Shown here: positions 52,666 to 62,294 of the stretch, piece by piece
Position numbering within the stretch: position 1 is the stretch's first letter
Layout: every line of letters starts with the position of its first letter
DNA from: Rhodobacterales bacterium 32-67-9
Lineage (GTDB): Bacteria > Pseudomonadota > Alphaproteobacteria > Rhodobacterales > Rhodobacteraceae
Assembly: GCA_002280515.1 (NCBI GenBank)
Contig: NCEA01000004.1
Span: 1 to 64,000, forward strand
Direction of reading: 5' to 3'
Length of the DNA stretch: 64,000 bases
The notes under the pieces: generated by a model
Told to the model about the DNA's origin: nothing
Database searches by the model: none
Seen by the model: the letters and a program-made list of their open reading frames with translations, nothing else
Made by a program: the position numbers and the translations under genes

Positions 52666-53688
52666 TCAGCGCCGGTTGAGCATCGCGAGGCGGATCAACG
52701 CCCGTTCCATCACCGCCATCGCCGGCGCGCGCGAGGCGGAGCGGAGCGTGAGATCGGTATCGGTGAGGATGCCGAGCGCGGTTTCCAGCCGATGCATGCC
52801 CCAGCTTTGCGCCTGCCGCAACATCCGGTCGCGACGCGGGCCGAAGACCGGCGGGCGCATCCGCGCGATTCCCTCGGCCGGTCCGCCGGGGGCCGAGGCC
52901 GCAGTATGGAGCGTCCGGAAATGGCGCATCGCGGCAATAGAGAGCGAGACCGGGTTCACCCCCTGGCCTTCGAGCCGCCGCATCAACGGACCGACATCGC
53001 CCGAGCGCGCCTCGGCCACGGCATGAAGGACGTCGTCGACCTCCGCCTCGATCGTCGAGGGGGCGCAGGCGGCGACATCGGCGGGGCTGAGCGGCGCGGC
53101 ATCACCGAACTTGTAAAGCGCGATCTTCTCCACCGTCTGGCGGAAATCGCCGGGATCGAGGTCGCGGGCGAGGGCCAGAAGATCGGTCATCGCCTCGCGC
53201 CCGATCTCCTTCAGGCCGGCCCTGGTCAGCGTCGCCTCGATTTCCTCTCGGCTCGGCGGATCGTCGTAGATGCCGATGGCATATGCGTTCGGATGGTCTT
53301 CGAAAGCCTTTCTCAGGGCCGAGGATTTGCCGAGGCTGCCGGCCGTCACCACCAGCATCGCGTCGCCTTGCGTCCAGCCGGCAAGCGCGCCTTTCAGGAC
53401 CGGGGCCGCCGCGTCGCCCGCCTCCTCGACGAAGGCGACGCGCGGGCCGGGGAAGAACCCCTGCGCCCGCATAGCGTCGTCGACGAGCGCGGGGTCTTTC
53501 CTCAGATCGCCGCCGGGGATGCGGGTCAGGCGCATTTCCGCCTCTCCCTCGGGCCCGATCAGTGCCACGATCACCTCCTGTCGCTTCAGCGCCACCCGCA
53601 TCGCGTCGGCGCCGAAGATCAGGAGGCCGGCGCGCTGAGGCTCCGGCGCCGCGAAAAACCGTGTCGCGGCCGCGCCGGCAAGCTTCAT
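52666..53688 (-). CDS. holA: DNA polymerase III delta subunit HolA
   Basis: HolA is the wrench of the clamp loader that opens the beta sliding clamp. The 340-residue protein matches the holA family, with LIFGADAMRVALKRQEVI near the N-terminus, the middle TAGSLGKSSALRKAFED, and the helical C-terminal part (AEVDDVLHAVAEARSGDVGPLMRRLEGQGVNPVSLSIAAMRHFRTLH). ATG 53688 overlaps the lptE stop (ATGA). The order leuS-lptE-holA is typical of proteobacteria. Confidence 0.92.
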   Translation of the reverse strand: MKLAGAAATRFFAAPEPQRAGLLIFGADAMRVALKRQEVIVALIGPEGEAEMRLTRIPGGDLRKDPALVDDAMRAQGFFPGPRVAFVEEAGDAAAPVLKGALAGWTQGDAMLVVTAGSLGKSSALRKAFEDHPNAYAIGIYDDPPSREEIEATLTRAGLKEIGREAMTDLLALARDLDPGDFRQTVEKIALYKFGDAAPLSPADVAACAPSTIEAEVDDVLHAVAEARSGDVGPLMRRLEGQGVNPVSLSIAAMRHFRTLHTAASAPGGPAEGIARMRPPVFGPRRDRMLRQAQSWGMHRLETALGILTDTDLTLRSASRAPAMAVMERALIRLAMLNRR

Positions 53689-54182
53689 GCGCCGTTCCAC
53701 TCGGCCGAGGTCGCGATCAGCCGTGTGACGATCTGGTCCGCCAGAAGCCGCATCAGCCGGGCATGGGCATCGGCCTCGGACGCGGCCGTGGCCACCGATG
53801 TGCCGAAGGCCGAATAGGCGGTGAAGGAGGAGACCTTGCCGGAACTCAGCGCCGCGCCGGTGCCTTCGTCATGTAGAGTGAAGGCAATGGTTCCGATCAC
53901 CTGATAGCGGTTGATCGTGTTGTCGGGTGCGATCGCCTGCCCCTCGGTCTTGGTCTCGATCCGGTAGGAGAGCCGGTACTCCGGCGCGCGGGTCCGTCCG
54001 AGCCGCTCCTCGAGCCGCGCGACGAGGTCGAAGCTGTCCTTGTCGGTGGGCGCATCGACCGTCACCCGGCCCAGAAGCCCCGCTGCCGGCCCGCCCGGCG
54101 CATAGGCCGGCGTGAATCCGCAGGCGGCCAGTGGCAGGGCCGCGAGAAGGTAAAGGATGGCGCGGCGGTCAGATGACGACAT
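53685..54182 (-). CDS. lptE: LPS-assembly lipoprotein LptE
   Basis: LptE is the outer-membrane lipoprotein that plugs LptD and moves lipopolysaccharide to the cell surface. The 165-residue protein has a signal with the lipobox LAAC at Cys21. The typical LptE body follows: [58 protein letters not shown] 54182 overlaps the end of leuS by 14 bp. The neighbouring leuS and holA genes support the call. Confidence 0.9.
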   Translation of the reverse strand: MSSSDRRAILYLLAALPLAACGFTPAYAPGGPAAGLLGRVTVDAPTDKDSFDLVARLEERLGRTRAPEYRLSYRIETKTEGQAIAPDNTINRYQVIGTIAFTLHDEGTGAALSSGKVSSFTAYSAFGTSVATAASEADAHARLMRLLADQIVTRLIATSAEWNGA

Positions 54183-56808
54183 TGACGATGCGGCCCGGTA
54201 CGACGATGAGCTTTTTCGGCGCGGCGCCGGCAAGCGCCTTTGCCACAGCTTCGTCGGCCAGAACGAGCTTTTCAACCTCGGATGCGACCATGTCCTTCGG
54301 CACGCTGATTTCCGCGCGCCGTTTGCCGTTGATCTGGATCGGCAGGATCACCTCGTCCTCGACCAGGAGCGCCGGATCAGCCTTCGGCCACGGCGCCACC
54401 GCCACCAGCCCCTCGCCACCGAGCATCGACCAGATGTCCTCCGCCAGATGTGGGACCATCGGCGACATGAGCTGGGCAAGCGTGCGCATCGCGATCCGTT
54501 TGGTCGCCGCCGAAGCGTCGGATTTCGCGAAGGTATTGGTGAATTCGTAGAGCTTGGCCACCGCCTTGTTGAAGGCAAATCCCTCGATCCCTGCCGTCAC
54601 GTCGGCGATGGTGCGGTGCATGGATTTGACAAGCGCCTGATCCTGGGCCGTATCCGTTCCTCCCCGCACGTCGATCTCGGAGGCGAGGCGCCAGACCCGG
54701 GCGAGGTGTTTCTGCGTCGCATCGGCGCCCGAGGCCGTCCATTCCACGTCGCGTTCCGGCGGGCTGTCGGACATCACGAACCAGCGCGCGGTGTCGGCGC
54801 CGTAGCGGGCGATGATGTCCATCGGGTCGACGACGTTCTTCTTCGACTTCGACATCTTGATGACGGGCCCGATCTCGACCGGCGTGCCGTCGGCGAGCGT
54901 CGCGCCCTCGGCCGTGCGCGTCACCTCGTCCGGCGTGTGCCAGACCGGGCGGCCGTCCTTGCTGCGGGTCGCATAGGTCTCATGCGTCACCATGCCTTGG
55001 GTGAAGAGCGCGTCGAAGGGCTCGATCGCCTTCGCCGGCAGGTGGCCGCAGATATGCATCGCCCGGGCGAAGAAGCGCGAATACAGGAGATGCAGGATCG
55101 CATGCTCAATCCCGCCGATATACTGGTCGACGTTCATCCAGTAGTCGGCGTCCGCCATCACTGTCGGCGTCGCCGCGCGCGGCGCGGTGAAACGGGCGAA
55201 GTACCAGGACGAATCGACGAACGTGTCCATCGTGTCGGTCTCGCGCCGGGCATGTCCGCCGCAGGCCGGGCAGGCGCAGTCGCGCCATGTCGGGTGCCGG
55301 TCGAGCGGGTTGCCCGGCTGGTCGAAGCTCACGTCGTCGGGCAGGCGGATCGGCAGGTTCTCCTTCCGCTCCGGCACCACGCCGCAGGCGGCGCAGTGCA
55401 CCACCGGGATCGGGCAGCCCCAGTAGCGCTGGCGGCTGATGCCCCAGTCGCGCAGGCGGAACTTCGTCACGCCCTGCCCGTAGCCCGCCGCCTCGGCATG
55501 GGCGATGGCGGCGTCGATGGCTGCTTCGCCGGAACGCTCGACTGCAAAGCCTGTGATTTGGCCGACGGCTTCGCGCCAACGTTCGACGTCACTCGGCGGA
55601 AGGGATAGTTTAGAATTTCTTTCAAACCAGAGTTCCAATGGTCGAGTGTAGCGCACCTTCTCGGACTTCTGCGGCACGAAAGGTTCCGCGCCGATGTCCC
55701 AGCCGCCGTCCAGCGGCAGGAAGGTATCGACGATGGGCAGCCCGTACTTGCGGCAGAAATCGTGGTCGCGCTGGTCATGGCCGGGGCAGCCGAAGATCGC
55801 GCCGGTGCCGTAGTCCATGAGGATGAAGTTCGCGATCCAGACCGGGATTTCCCAAGTGGGATCAATCGGATGGCGCACCTTCAGTCCGGTGTCGAAGCCA
55901 AGCTTCTCGGCCGTCTCGATGGCTTCTTCGGTGGTGCCGCCCTTCCGCGCCTCGGCGCAGAAGGCCGCGACCTCGGGCCGTTCGGCCTCCAGCGCCCGGG
56001 CCAGCGGGTGGTCCGGCGAGATGCCGAGGAACGAGGCCCCCATCAGCGTGTCGGGCCGCGTCGTATAGACCTCGATCCGGTCCATGCCGGCATGCGGCGC
56101 GGTCAGCGACCATCCCATCTGCAGGCCCCGGCTCTTGCCGATCCAGTTGGCCTGCATCAGCCGCACCTTCTCGGGCCAGTCCTTCAGCCCGTCGAGCGCC
56201 TCCAGAAGCTCGCCCGCGAAATCCGAGATGCGGAAGAACCACTGCGTCAGTTCGCGCCGCTCCACCTCGGCGCCGGAGCGCCATCCCTTGCCGTCGATGA
56301 CCTGTTCGTTCGCCAGCACGGTCATGTCGACCGGGTCCCAGTTCACCACCGCGTTCTTGCGGTAGACGAGGCCCTTGTCCATGAAGTCGATGAACATCGA
56401 CTGCTGCTGGCCGTAGTACTCCGGATCGCAGGTGGCGAATTCACGGGACCAGTCAATCGACAGGCCCAATGGCTTCATCTGCTCGCGCATCTGCGCGATG
56501 TTGCCGTAGGTCCAGTCCTTCGGATGGCCGCCCCGTTCCATCGCCGCGTTCTCGGCCGGCATCCCGAAGGCGTCCCAGCCCATCGGGTGCAGCACACTGA
56601 ATCCACAGGACGACTTGTAGCGCGCCACCACGTCGCCCATCGTGTAGTTGCGCACATGGCCGATATGGATGCGCCCGGAGGGGTAGGGGAACATCTCAAG
56701 CACATAGTACTTCGGCCGGGCCGGGTCGCGCCGGGCGGTGAAGCAGCCGGCCTTGTCCCAGGCCTCTTGCCATTTCGGTTCGATCTCGGCGGGGTCGTAA
56801 CGCGACAT
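54169..56808 (-). CDS. leuS: Leucyl-tRNA synthetase
   Basis: LeuRS charges tRNA-Leu. The 879-residue class I synthetase has the HIGH motif as HIGH at 48-51 ([16 protein letters not shown]) and KMSKS at 651-655. The CP1 editing domain holds [22 protein letters not shown] and the D-containing [19 protein letters not shown] Cys-rich insertion [12 protein letters not shown] ... [31 protein letters not shown] is the zinc module. Start ATG 56808 is the usual [19 protein letters not shown]. Confidence 0.97.
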   Translation of the reverse strand: MSRYDPAEIEPKWQEAWDKAGCFTARRDPARPKYYVLEMFPYPSGRIHIGHVRNYTMGDVVARYKSSCGFSVLHPMGWDAFGMPAENAAMERGGHPKDWTYGNIAQMREQMKPLGLSIDWSREFATCDPEYYGQQQSMFIDFMDKGLVYRKNAVVNWDPVDMTVLANEQVIDGKGWRSGAEVERRELTQWFFRISDFAGELLEALDGLKDWPEKVRLMQANWIGKSRGLQMGWSLTAPHAGMDRIEVYTTRPDTLMGASFLGISPDHPLARALEAERPEVAAFCAEARKGGTTEEAIETAEKLGFDTGLKVRHPIDPTWEIPVWIANFILMDYGTGAIFGCPGHDQRDHDFCRKYGLPIVDTFLPLDGGWDIGAEPFVPQKSEKVRYTRPLELWFERNSKLSLPPSDVERWREAVGQITGFAVERSGEAAIDAAIAHAEAAGYGQGVTKFRLRDWGISRQRYWGCPIPVVHCAACGVVPERKENLPIRLPDDVSFDQPGNPLDRHPTWRDCACPACGGHARRETDTMDTFVDSSWYFARFTAPRAATPTVMADADYWMNVDQYIGGIEHAILHLLYSRFFARAMHICGHLPAKAIEPFDALFTQGMVTHETYATRSKDGRPVWHTPDEVTRTAEGATLADGTPVEIGPVIKMSKSKKNVVDPMDIIARYGADTARWFVMSDSPPERDVEWTASGADATQKHLARVWRLASEIDVRGGTDTAQDQALVKSMHRTIADVTAGIEGFAFNKAVAKLYEFTNTFAKSDASAATKRIAMRTLAQLMSPMVPHLAEDIWSMLGGEGLVAVAPWPKADPALLVEDEVILPIQINGKRRAEISVPKDMVASEVEKLVLADEAVAKALAGAAPKKLIVVPGRIVNVVI

Positions 56809-56878
56809 CTCATGTTCCTCGGCGCTTGGCCCGCCGGTTATACAAGCGCCGCGCGCGAGGTCCAGAGTTTCCCTCGCC

Positions 56879-56906
56879 CGTCTTCTGTTCTGAAATACCT
56901 CGGGGT
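56879..56906 (-). repeat. Interspersed repeat, copy 3 (minus strand, diverged)
   Basis: Read on the minus strand it is ACCCCGAGGTATTTCAGAAC followed by AGAAGACG, a diverged relative of the copies at 24481 and 61751. A CCGGGGC / GCCCCGG hairpin lies next to it, and together they fill much of the 147-bp gap between leuS and the DUF3576 gene. Confidence 0.4.
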
Positions 56907-56955
56907 CCGGGGCAGCGCCCCGGTCGTGCCGCCACCGCCCGCCGGACGGTTGAGG

Positions 56956-57543
56956 TCAGAGCTTGCTGTCGCGGATCCTGAGCTGACGCGCGCGGGTCAG
57001 GATCGCATCCTCGACCGCCCGTGCGGTGGCCGGATCGACCGGACCCGCCTTCGACATCAGCGCGACCTTCAGCGAGCGCGCGTCAAGTGCCGGGTCCTGC
57101 ACGTAGATCGTCGCCCGGTAGGCGCGCCCGCCGCCCGGCGGCGTGCCAAAGCCGGTGACGATGACGCCGGAGAACGGATCGACCGACTGGATCGGCAGGA
57201 AATCAAGCACTTCGAGCGAGGCCTGCCAGAGATACTTGTTCACTTCGACGGTATTGTTGGGGTCGGTCGAATCCCTGAAGAGGTCGAAGAAGCGCGAGCG
57301 GTTCCGGTTGGCCGCGGCACTTTCGGTCCGCGACTTCGACTTGGTCGCGAGCCCTTCGTTCGTCCCCCTCTGCCTGGCGAGGGCTTGCTGGCGCGCCTCT
57401 TCGGTCGCCACGACATCCTCGGACGTGGGGGGCGCTTTTCGCCGGAAAAGCCCGCTGTCGCCGGACCCGATGCCACCGCAGGAGGACAGTGTCGCCACAA
57501 TCCCCGCGAGAATCGTCCCGCGCATCACGTTCCGGACTATCAT
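56956..57543 (-). CDS. DUF3576 lipoprotein
   Basis: The 195-residue protein has a lipoprotein signal (lipobox LSSC, Cys22). A low-complexity polar region (SEDVVATEEARQQALARQRG) follows, then the DUF3576 domain: VNKYLWQASLEVLDFLPIQSVDPFSGVIVTGFGTPPGGGRAYRATIYVQDPALDARSLKVALMSK. It is typical of alphaproteobacteria, where it follows leuS in many genomes. Its function is unknown, and an envelope location is inferred. Confidence 0.88.
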   Translation of the reverse strand: MIVRNVMRGTILAGIVATLSSCGGIGSGDSGLFRRKAPPTSEDVVATEEARQQALARQRGTNEGLATKSKSRTESAAANRNRSRFFDLFRDSTDPNNTVEVNKYLWQASLEVLDFLPIQSVDPFSGVIVTGFGTPPGGGRAYRATIYVQDPALDARSLKVALMSKAGPVDPATARAVEDAILTRARQLRIRDSKL

Positions 57544-57799
57544 GACCTACCCCCGGGCTGCCCTGTCCGCTGTCTAGCCGACGCTCCCCGCGTGAACAAG
57601 GCTTTTCAGGCTGCGGGGTTCCGGGCGATTCCGGACCGGCCCGACGCGACTGTGGCAAGACTGCACCATCGCCCCGGCCACGTCCCGGCCGCCCCGTCCT
57701 TTCCGTTGCAATGGGCCGGCCAAGGGCGGAAATAGGGGCATACCCAATTTGGATTCTCCTGAGTTGGGCCTGCCTTTAAGATCAACGAGGGAATACGAA

Positions 57800-58762
57800 A
57801 TGAAAAAGATCCTTCTCGCCTCGACCGCTCTCGTCGGCTTCGCCGGCGCTGCGGCTGCGGAAATCTCCCTGTCGGGCTACGCCGAAATCGGTATCGACGG
57901 CGGCAACCTGGGTTACGAGACCCAGTTCCACAACGACTGGCAAGTGAACTTCAACTTCTCGAGCACGATGGACTCGGGCGTCGAATTCGGTGGCAAGGTC
58001 CAGATCGAGGAATCGAACTCGCCGGCCGCGATCAACGGCGCCGTCACCAGCGACGACGAAGCCTTCTGGGTTTCGGGTGCGTTCGGCAAGGTTACGCTCG
58101 GTGAAACCGACGGCGCCTTCGACTGGGCCCTCTCGGAAATCTACACCGGCACCGGTATTTCCGACGACCATTCGACCCACGCTGGCGCCTACTGGTTCAC
58201 CGGTCTCGACGCGACCTATGACAACCAGATCATGCGCTACGAGTACTCGTTCGGTGACTTCGCCGCTGCTCTGTCGGCCGAAATGGACGACACCGGGGTT
58301 GGCGACACCAACTACGCTCTCGGCGGCAAGTGGTCGGGCACGGTTTCGGGTCTCGATGTCGGCGTCGGCGTCGGCTACCAGGACAACGGCGTGAACAGCG
58401 TTTGGGGTCTGAGCGGTTCGGCCGGCTTCTCGAACGGCTTCTCGGTCGCTCTCGGCTATGCTGACCTCGACGGCACCTCGGACGCGGTTGGCAACGGCGT
58501 TCCGTCCGACAGCTGGTGGGGCGTTGGCGTGGCCTACACGCCTGCGACCATGAGCGCCCTGACCGTCGGTGTGAACTACGGTGAATACCAGGCGACCTCC
58601 GCTTCGGGTATGGCCGATCCGTCGGGCTGGGGCATTGTTGCGAACTACGATCTCGGTGGCGGCGCGGTTGCGATGGCCTCCTACGGTTCGAGCGACAACG
58701 GCGGCGCCGGGAACGGCCATGGCGACCAGACCTGGTCGCTCGGTCTCGGCATGTCCTTCTGA
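57800..58762 (+). CDS. Outer-membrane porin (Rhodobacter-type Gram-negative porin)
   Basis: The 320-residue porin has a signal peptide (MKKILLASTALVGFAGAAAA, cleaved near 20) and a body of short amphipathic strands starting EISLSGYAEIGIDGG, typical of 16-stranded Rhodobacter porins. It ends with Phe (WSLGLGMSF), the outer-membrane sorting signal. Codon use is strongly biased (TTC, GGC, TCG) and the region is less GC-rich than its neighbours, both signs of high expression. GAGGGAA is upstream of ATG 57800, and a strong terminator follows. Confidence 0.93.
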   Translation: MKKILLASTALVGFAGAAAAEISLSGYAEIGIDGGNLGYETQFHNDWQVNFNFSSTMDSGVEFGGKVQIEESNSPAAINGAVTSDDEAFWVSGAFGKVTLGETDGAFDWALSEIYTGTGISDDHSTHAGAYWFTGLDATYDNQIMRYEYSFGDFAAALSAEMDDTGVGDTNYALGGKWSGTVSGLDVGVGVGYQDNGVNSVWGLSGSAGFSNGFSVALGYADLDGTSDAVGNGVPSDSWWGVGVAYTPATMSALTVGVNYGEYQATSASGMADPSGWGIVANYDLGGGAVAMASYGSSDNGGAGNGHGDQTWSLGLGMSF

Positions 58763-58785
58763 TCTCACGATCAGAGATGCTTCGG

Positions 58786-58814
58786 AAAGAGCGGGCCTTG
58801 TGCCCGCTCTTTTC
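58786..58814 (+). terminator. Rho-independent terminator of the porin gene
   Basis: AAAGAGCGGGC-CTTGT-GCCCGCTCTTT, perfect 11-bp arms followed by T-rich DNA, starts 23 bp after the porin stop. Confidence 0.9.
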
Positions 58815-58902
58815 ATTTTCGGGGTGCTCCCAGGGTCAACTCGACATTGGCAGGGCCGGCCGATATGGTCCGCGCCGACGCGTATCTGGCTTGGAATAGA
58901 CG

Positions 58903-61068
58903 ATGACCGTGATGACCGGACCCGAAATCCAGACGGCCTATTCCAAGGCGCTGGAGCTTCACAAGAGCGGGCAACTCGAAGCGGCCCTGAAAGCCTATGG
59001 CGCCATCATCGACGCCAATCCGAGGATCGCCGAAGCGCAATTCCAAGTAGGCCGGATCTTTACGGCCATGAACCTGTTCGAACGTGCATTCCAGCATCTC
59101 AGGGCGGCAATCGCCCTGCGCCCGTCGGAAGGTGCCGTGTGGCAGGCTCTTGCCGACGCGGTGGCCCTTGGCGGCGATCCCGCGACCGAGGCCGAATTCC
59201 TGAGACACCTGAAGGTCGCTCCAGTGGCAATCGAAACCCGGATCGCGCTTCAGGACCGATTCGGCGCCCGGCGAAAAAACACTAAGCCCGCCACCGGAGG
59301 AATGAAACCGACCGACATCCGGCGCCTTCTGGCTCTGCTCGACGGTGGCCGCCATGCCGAGGCCGAACGCCTCGCGACGACGATGCTGCGCCTTCACCCG
59401 GCCTCCGCGCTCGCACTGAACATTCTCGCCACGGCGCAAGCGGTTCAGGGCAAGGCTGCGGCTGCCGAGGTGAATTTTCGCAAGGCAATTCAGGTCGACC
59501 CGACATATGCCGAAGCGCACGACAATCTTGGCCGCTTCCTGATCGACAGGAAGCGAGAGGATGAAGCGGTGCAGCACTTCCGCCACGCCGTGATGCTGGC
59601 GCCCGGACTGCCGTCGGCGCTGGTCAATCTGGCCACCAGCCTGACGCAGGCTGGACAGCCTGCGGCCGCGCTGACCCTGCTGGAACGGGCTATTGCGAGC
59701 GGCGCGGATGCGTCCCCCCTGCACATGGCGACGGGCAATGCCCATACCCGACTAAAGAATTTCGCCAAGGCCGAAGCGGCGTTCCAGCGTGCCATCGACG
59801 CCTCGAATGGTGGCACGCCCCAGATCGTCGCGTTACTGGCGCAGTCCCAGGCGAGACAAGGTCAGGACCGGCTGGCGATGGAGAATTACAACCGCGCACT
59901 TGCGCTCGACCCTGAGTCCCCGATCGCTACTGGCGGCAAGGCAACGCTCCTGCAGACTCTCGGTGAGTTCGATGAGGCGGAGGCGTTGTTCCGCAAGGGC
60001 TTCGAGATCGACCCTTTGAACGGTGAAAACTTCCGCGCCTTCATCATGTCGCACAAGACGCGGCCGAACGACCCGGTCATCGACATGATGGTCAGTCGCT
60101 ACGACGATCCGGCGATATCTCCTACGGACCGGATGAACATGGGCTTCGCGATTGCGAAAGCTCTCGAAGACGTCAAGGAGTACGACCGCGTGTTCCGTTA
60201 TCTCGAAAACGCGAACGCGCTGATGCGGAAGGCGGCACCATACAGCATCGGCCAGCGCTATGAGCAGGTTGCCCGGACCAAGGCGGCATTCTCCGAGATC
60301 GACTGGAAGAGAACGAAGATTGAAGGCACGACCGATTTCGCCCCGATCTTCATAACGGGGATGCCTCGTTCCGGAACGACGCTGATCGAACAGATCGTTG
60401 CCAGCCACTCCACCGTCACCGGAGGAGGCGAAATAGGTGAGTGCGCGCGCGCGGCTCAGCTTCTGATCACCGACCCGAAGCGTCCGTTGATAATGCATCC
60501 GCCGTCACTCGGCGATGTTGCCGGGCTCGGCCATGAGTTTGAAGCCTACATCCGCGAGCGGTTTCCCGACGCGGACCGGATCACCGACAAGTCGATCCAG
60601 ACCTACATGTATCTCGGCCTCGTGAAGCTCGCCATGCCGAAGGCGCGTTTCGTGATCGTGCGCCGGGACCCGCGGGACAACCTCCTGTCGATCTACAAGA
60701 ACAAGTTCCCCGACGACACGCACCTTTATGCCTACGACCAGCGCGACCTGGCCGCGTTCTATGGCACGTTCGTCGACATGATCGACTTCTGGCGCGAGAG
60801 GGTGCCGGACTGGTTCTACGAGGTGCAATACGAGGAACTGGTGGCCAACCCCGAGGTCGAGACGCGCAAGCTGATTGCCGCCTGCGGGCTGGAGTGGGAG
60901 GATGCCTGCCTCAGTTTCCACGAGAACAAGCGCAAGGTGGAGACATTGTCGGTCTACCAGGTGCGCCAGCCGATCTCGAGTGCCTCGGTCGCGCTCTGGC
61001 AGCGATACGAGAAGGAACTGAAGCCAATGCTCGACGCGCTGAAGGAAGGCGGGCATGTCGCTGACTGA
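58903..61068 (+). CDS. TPR-sulfotransferase fusion protein
   Basis: The 721-residue protein has TPR-like helical repeats over residues 10-400 (e.g. ALELHKSGQLEAALKAYGAII, AAEVNFRKAIQVDPTYAEAHDNLGRFLIDR, NYNRALALDPESPIAT). The C-terminal part is a sulfotransferase domain: P-loop TGMPRSGTTLIEQIVASH at about 486-503 for the PAPS 5'-phosphosulfate, and KARFVIVRRDPRDNLLSIYKNKFP for the 3'-phosphate. This layout is common in alphaproteobacteria. Targets (protein, glycan or lipid) are unknown. It overlaps yggS by 14 bp. Confidence 0.88.
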   Translation: MTVMTGPEIQTAYSKALELHKSGQLEAALKAYGAIIDANPRIAEAQFQVGRIFTAMNLFERAFQHLRAAIALRPSEGAVWQALADAVALGGDPATEAEFLRHLKVAPVAIETRIALQDRFGARRKNTKPATGGMKPTDIRRLLALLDGGRHAEAERLATTMLRLHPASALALNILATAQAVQGKAAAAEVNFRKAIQVDPTYAEAHDNLGRFLIDRKREDEAVQHFRHAVMLAPGLPSALVNLATSLTQAGQPAAALTLLERAIASGADASPLHMATGNAHTRLKNFAKAEAAFQRAIDASNGGTPQIVALLAQSQARQGQDRLAMENYNRALALDPESPIATGGKATLLQTLGEFDEAEALFRKGFEIDPLNGENFRAFIMSHKTRPNDPVIDMMVSRYDDPAISPTDRMNMGFAIAKALEDVKEYDRVFRYLENANALMRKAAPYSIGQRYEQVARTKAAFSEIDWKRTKIEGTTDFAPIFITGMPRSGTTLIEQIVASHSTVTGGGEIGECARAAQLLITDPKRPLIMHPPSLGDVAGLGHEFEAYIRERFPDADRITDKSIQTYMYLGLVKLAMPKARFVIVRRDPRDNLLSIYKNKFPDDTHLYAYDQRDLAAFYGTFVDMIDFWRERVPDWFYEVQYEELVANPEVETRKLIAACGLEWEDACLSFHENKRKVETLSVYQVRQPISSASVALWQRYEKELKPMLDALKEGGHVAD

Positions 61069-61714
61069 CATCCTGTCGCGGGTGCGCGAGGCGGAACGGG
61101 TGGCGGGGCGGGCCGAGGGGTCCGTCACGCTGATCGCGGTCTCCAAGGTGCAGCCGCTCGGGCGGATCGAGGCGGTTCTGGACGAAGGCCACCGGGTCTT
61201 CGGCGAGAATTACGTGCAGGAGGCCGCCGGGAAATGGCCGGCGCTCCGCGAACGGTTCGGCAAGGTAGAGCTGCACATGATCGGCCCCTTGCAGACCAAC
61301 AAGGCGAAACTCGCGGTCGAGCTTTTCGACGCGATCCATACCATTGACCGGCCGTCGCTGGCCGAAAAGCTCGCGCGGCTGGCCGAGGCGCGGGGGGCAT
61401 GCCCCGATCTCTTCGTGCAGGTCAATACCGGGGCGGAGCCGCAGAAGGCCGGTGTGCTCCCTGCCGACGCCGATGCCTTCGTCGCAGACTGCCGTGCCCT
61501 CGGCCTGCCGGTCCGCGGCCTCATGTGCATTCCGCCGGAAGGTGAGGACTCTGCCCCGCATTTCGCGATGCTCGCCGGAATGGCGGAGCGCAACGAGATC
61601 GCGGGTCTGTCGATGGGGATGAGCGCGGATTTCGAGGCGGCGATCGCGCTCGGCGCGACACATGTGCGCGTGGGGTCCGCCATATTCGGCGCGCGGGATT
61701 ACACGGCGCGCTGA
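61055..61714 (+). CDS. yggS: PLP homeostasis protein (YggS/PLPBP family)
   Basis: PLPBP proteins bind pyridoxal phosphate and balance vitamin B6 and amino-acid pools. The 219-residue protein has the PLP-Lys in LIAVSKVQP (Lys31), GENYVQEAAGKWP, LHMIGPLQTNKAK, HTIDRPSLAEKLA, and the phosphate-binding loops GLSMGMSADFEAAIALGATHVRVGSAIFGAR at the end. It overlaps the sulfotransferase gene by 14 bp, suggesting cotranscription. Confidence 0.95.
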   Translation: MSLTDILSRVREAERVAGRAEGSVTLIAVSKVQPLGRIEAVLDEGHRVFGENYVQEAAGKWPALRERFGKVELHMIGPLQTNKAKLAVELFDAIHTIDRPSLAEKLARLAEARGACPDLFVQVNTGAEPQKAGVLPADADAFVADCRALGLPVRGLMCIPPEGEDSAPHFAMLAGMAERNEIAGLSMGMSADFEAAIALGATHVRVGSAIFGARDYTAR

Positions 61715-61750
61715 AGGGGCTGTCTGCCCCTCTTGCCGCTATCGCGGCAA

Positions 61751-61783
61751 TTCCTCCCCGAGGGTATTTTCGGCAGGATGACG
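61751..61783 (+). repeat. Interspersed repeat, copy 2 (GAGGGTATTT type)
   Basis: TTCCTCCCCGAGGGTATTTT followed by CGGCAGGATGACG. It has the same layout as the copy at 24481-24513 (CCTCC ... GGGATATTT ... GATGAAG). It lies in the 70-bp gap between yggS and the convergent YkuD gene. Confidence 0.5.
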
Positions 61784-61784
61784 C

Positions 61785-62294
61785 TCAGAGGCGGTCGGGA
61801 ATGATGACGCGGGCTCCCGGTGCCGCGTGCCGGGCGATGAAGAGGAGATCGCGCCGCGCGAAGGCGAGGCAGCCGGCAGTCGGGTAGCCGGGCCGCCGCC
61901 ACTGGTGGATGAAAATCGCCGAGCCCTTGCCAGGCACCGCGTCGGGCCAGTTCCAGTCGAGCGGCAGGATCAGGTCGTAGAGCGGATCGCCGCGACGCAG
62001 GCGCTCCTGGCTTGGGCCGAAGGCCTTGCGGACAAGGTGGTTGTAGGCTGGATGTCCGGGGGCGTCGCACCAGCGGTCCTCGAGGTGGATCGGCTCCGCC
62101 CATGGGGGCAGGGTGTGGGCGGCGATCCGGTCGGGACGGAATAGGAGGCCGATGATCCGGTGGGTGCCGGCCGGCGTTGCGCCGTCGCCTTCGCGCTTGT
62201 CGGTGGCGATTCCAGAGCGGCCGATGCTGAGCGGGAAGATCCGGCCACAATACCGCAGACCGGCCGGCGTCAGGACGAGGTCGTCGGGGCTCAC
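61785..62294 (-). CDS. L,D-transpeptidase-like YkuD-domain protein
   Basis: The 169-residue protein has the YkuD fold with the catalytic region [23 protein letters not shown], holding the invariant His (in HQW) and Cys (in TAGCLAF). The fold starts at the N-terminus, without a clear signal peptide. Its precise role (peptidoglycan cross-linking or hydrolysis) is unresolved. It is coupled to ribA by a 4-bp overlap. Confidence 0.85.
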   Translation of the reverse strand: MSPDDLVLTPAGLRYCGRIFPLSIGRSGIATDKREGDGATPAGTHRIIGLLFRPDRIAAHTLPPWAEPIHLEDRWCDAPGHPAYNHLVRKAFGPSQERLRRGDPLYDLILPLDWNWPDAVPGKGSAIFIHQWRRPGYPTAGCLAFARRDLLFIARHAAPGARVIIPDRL

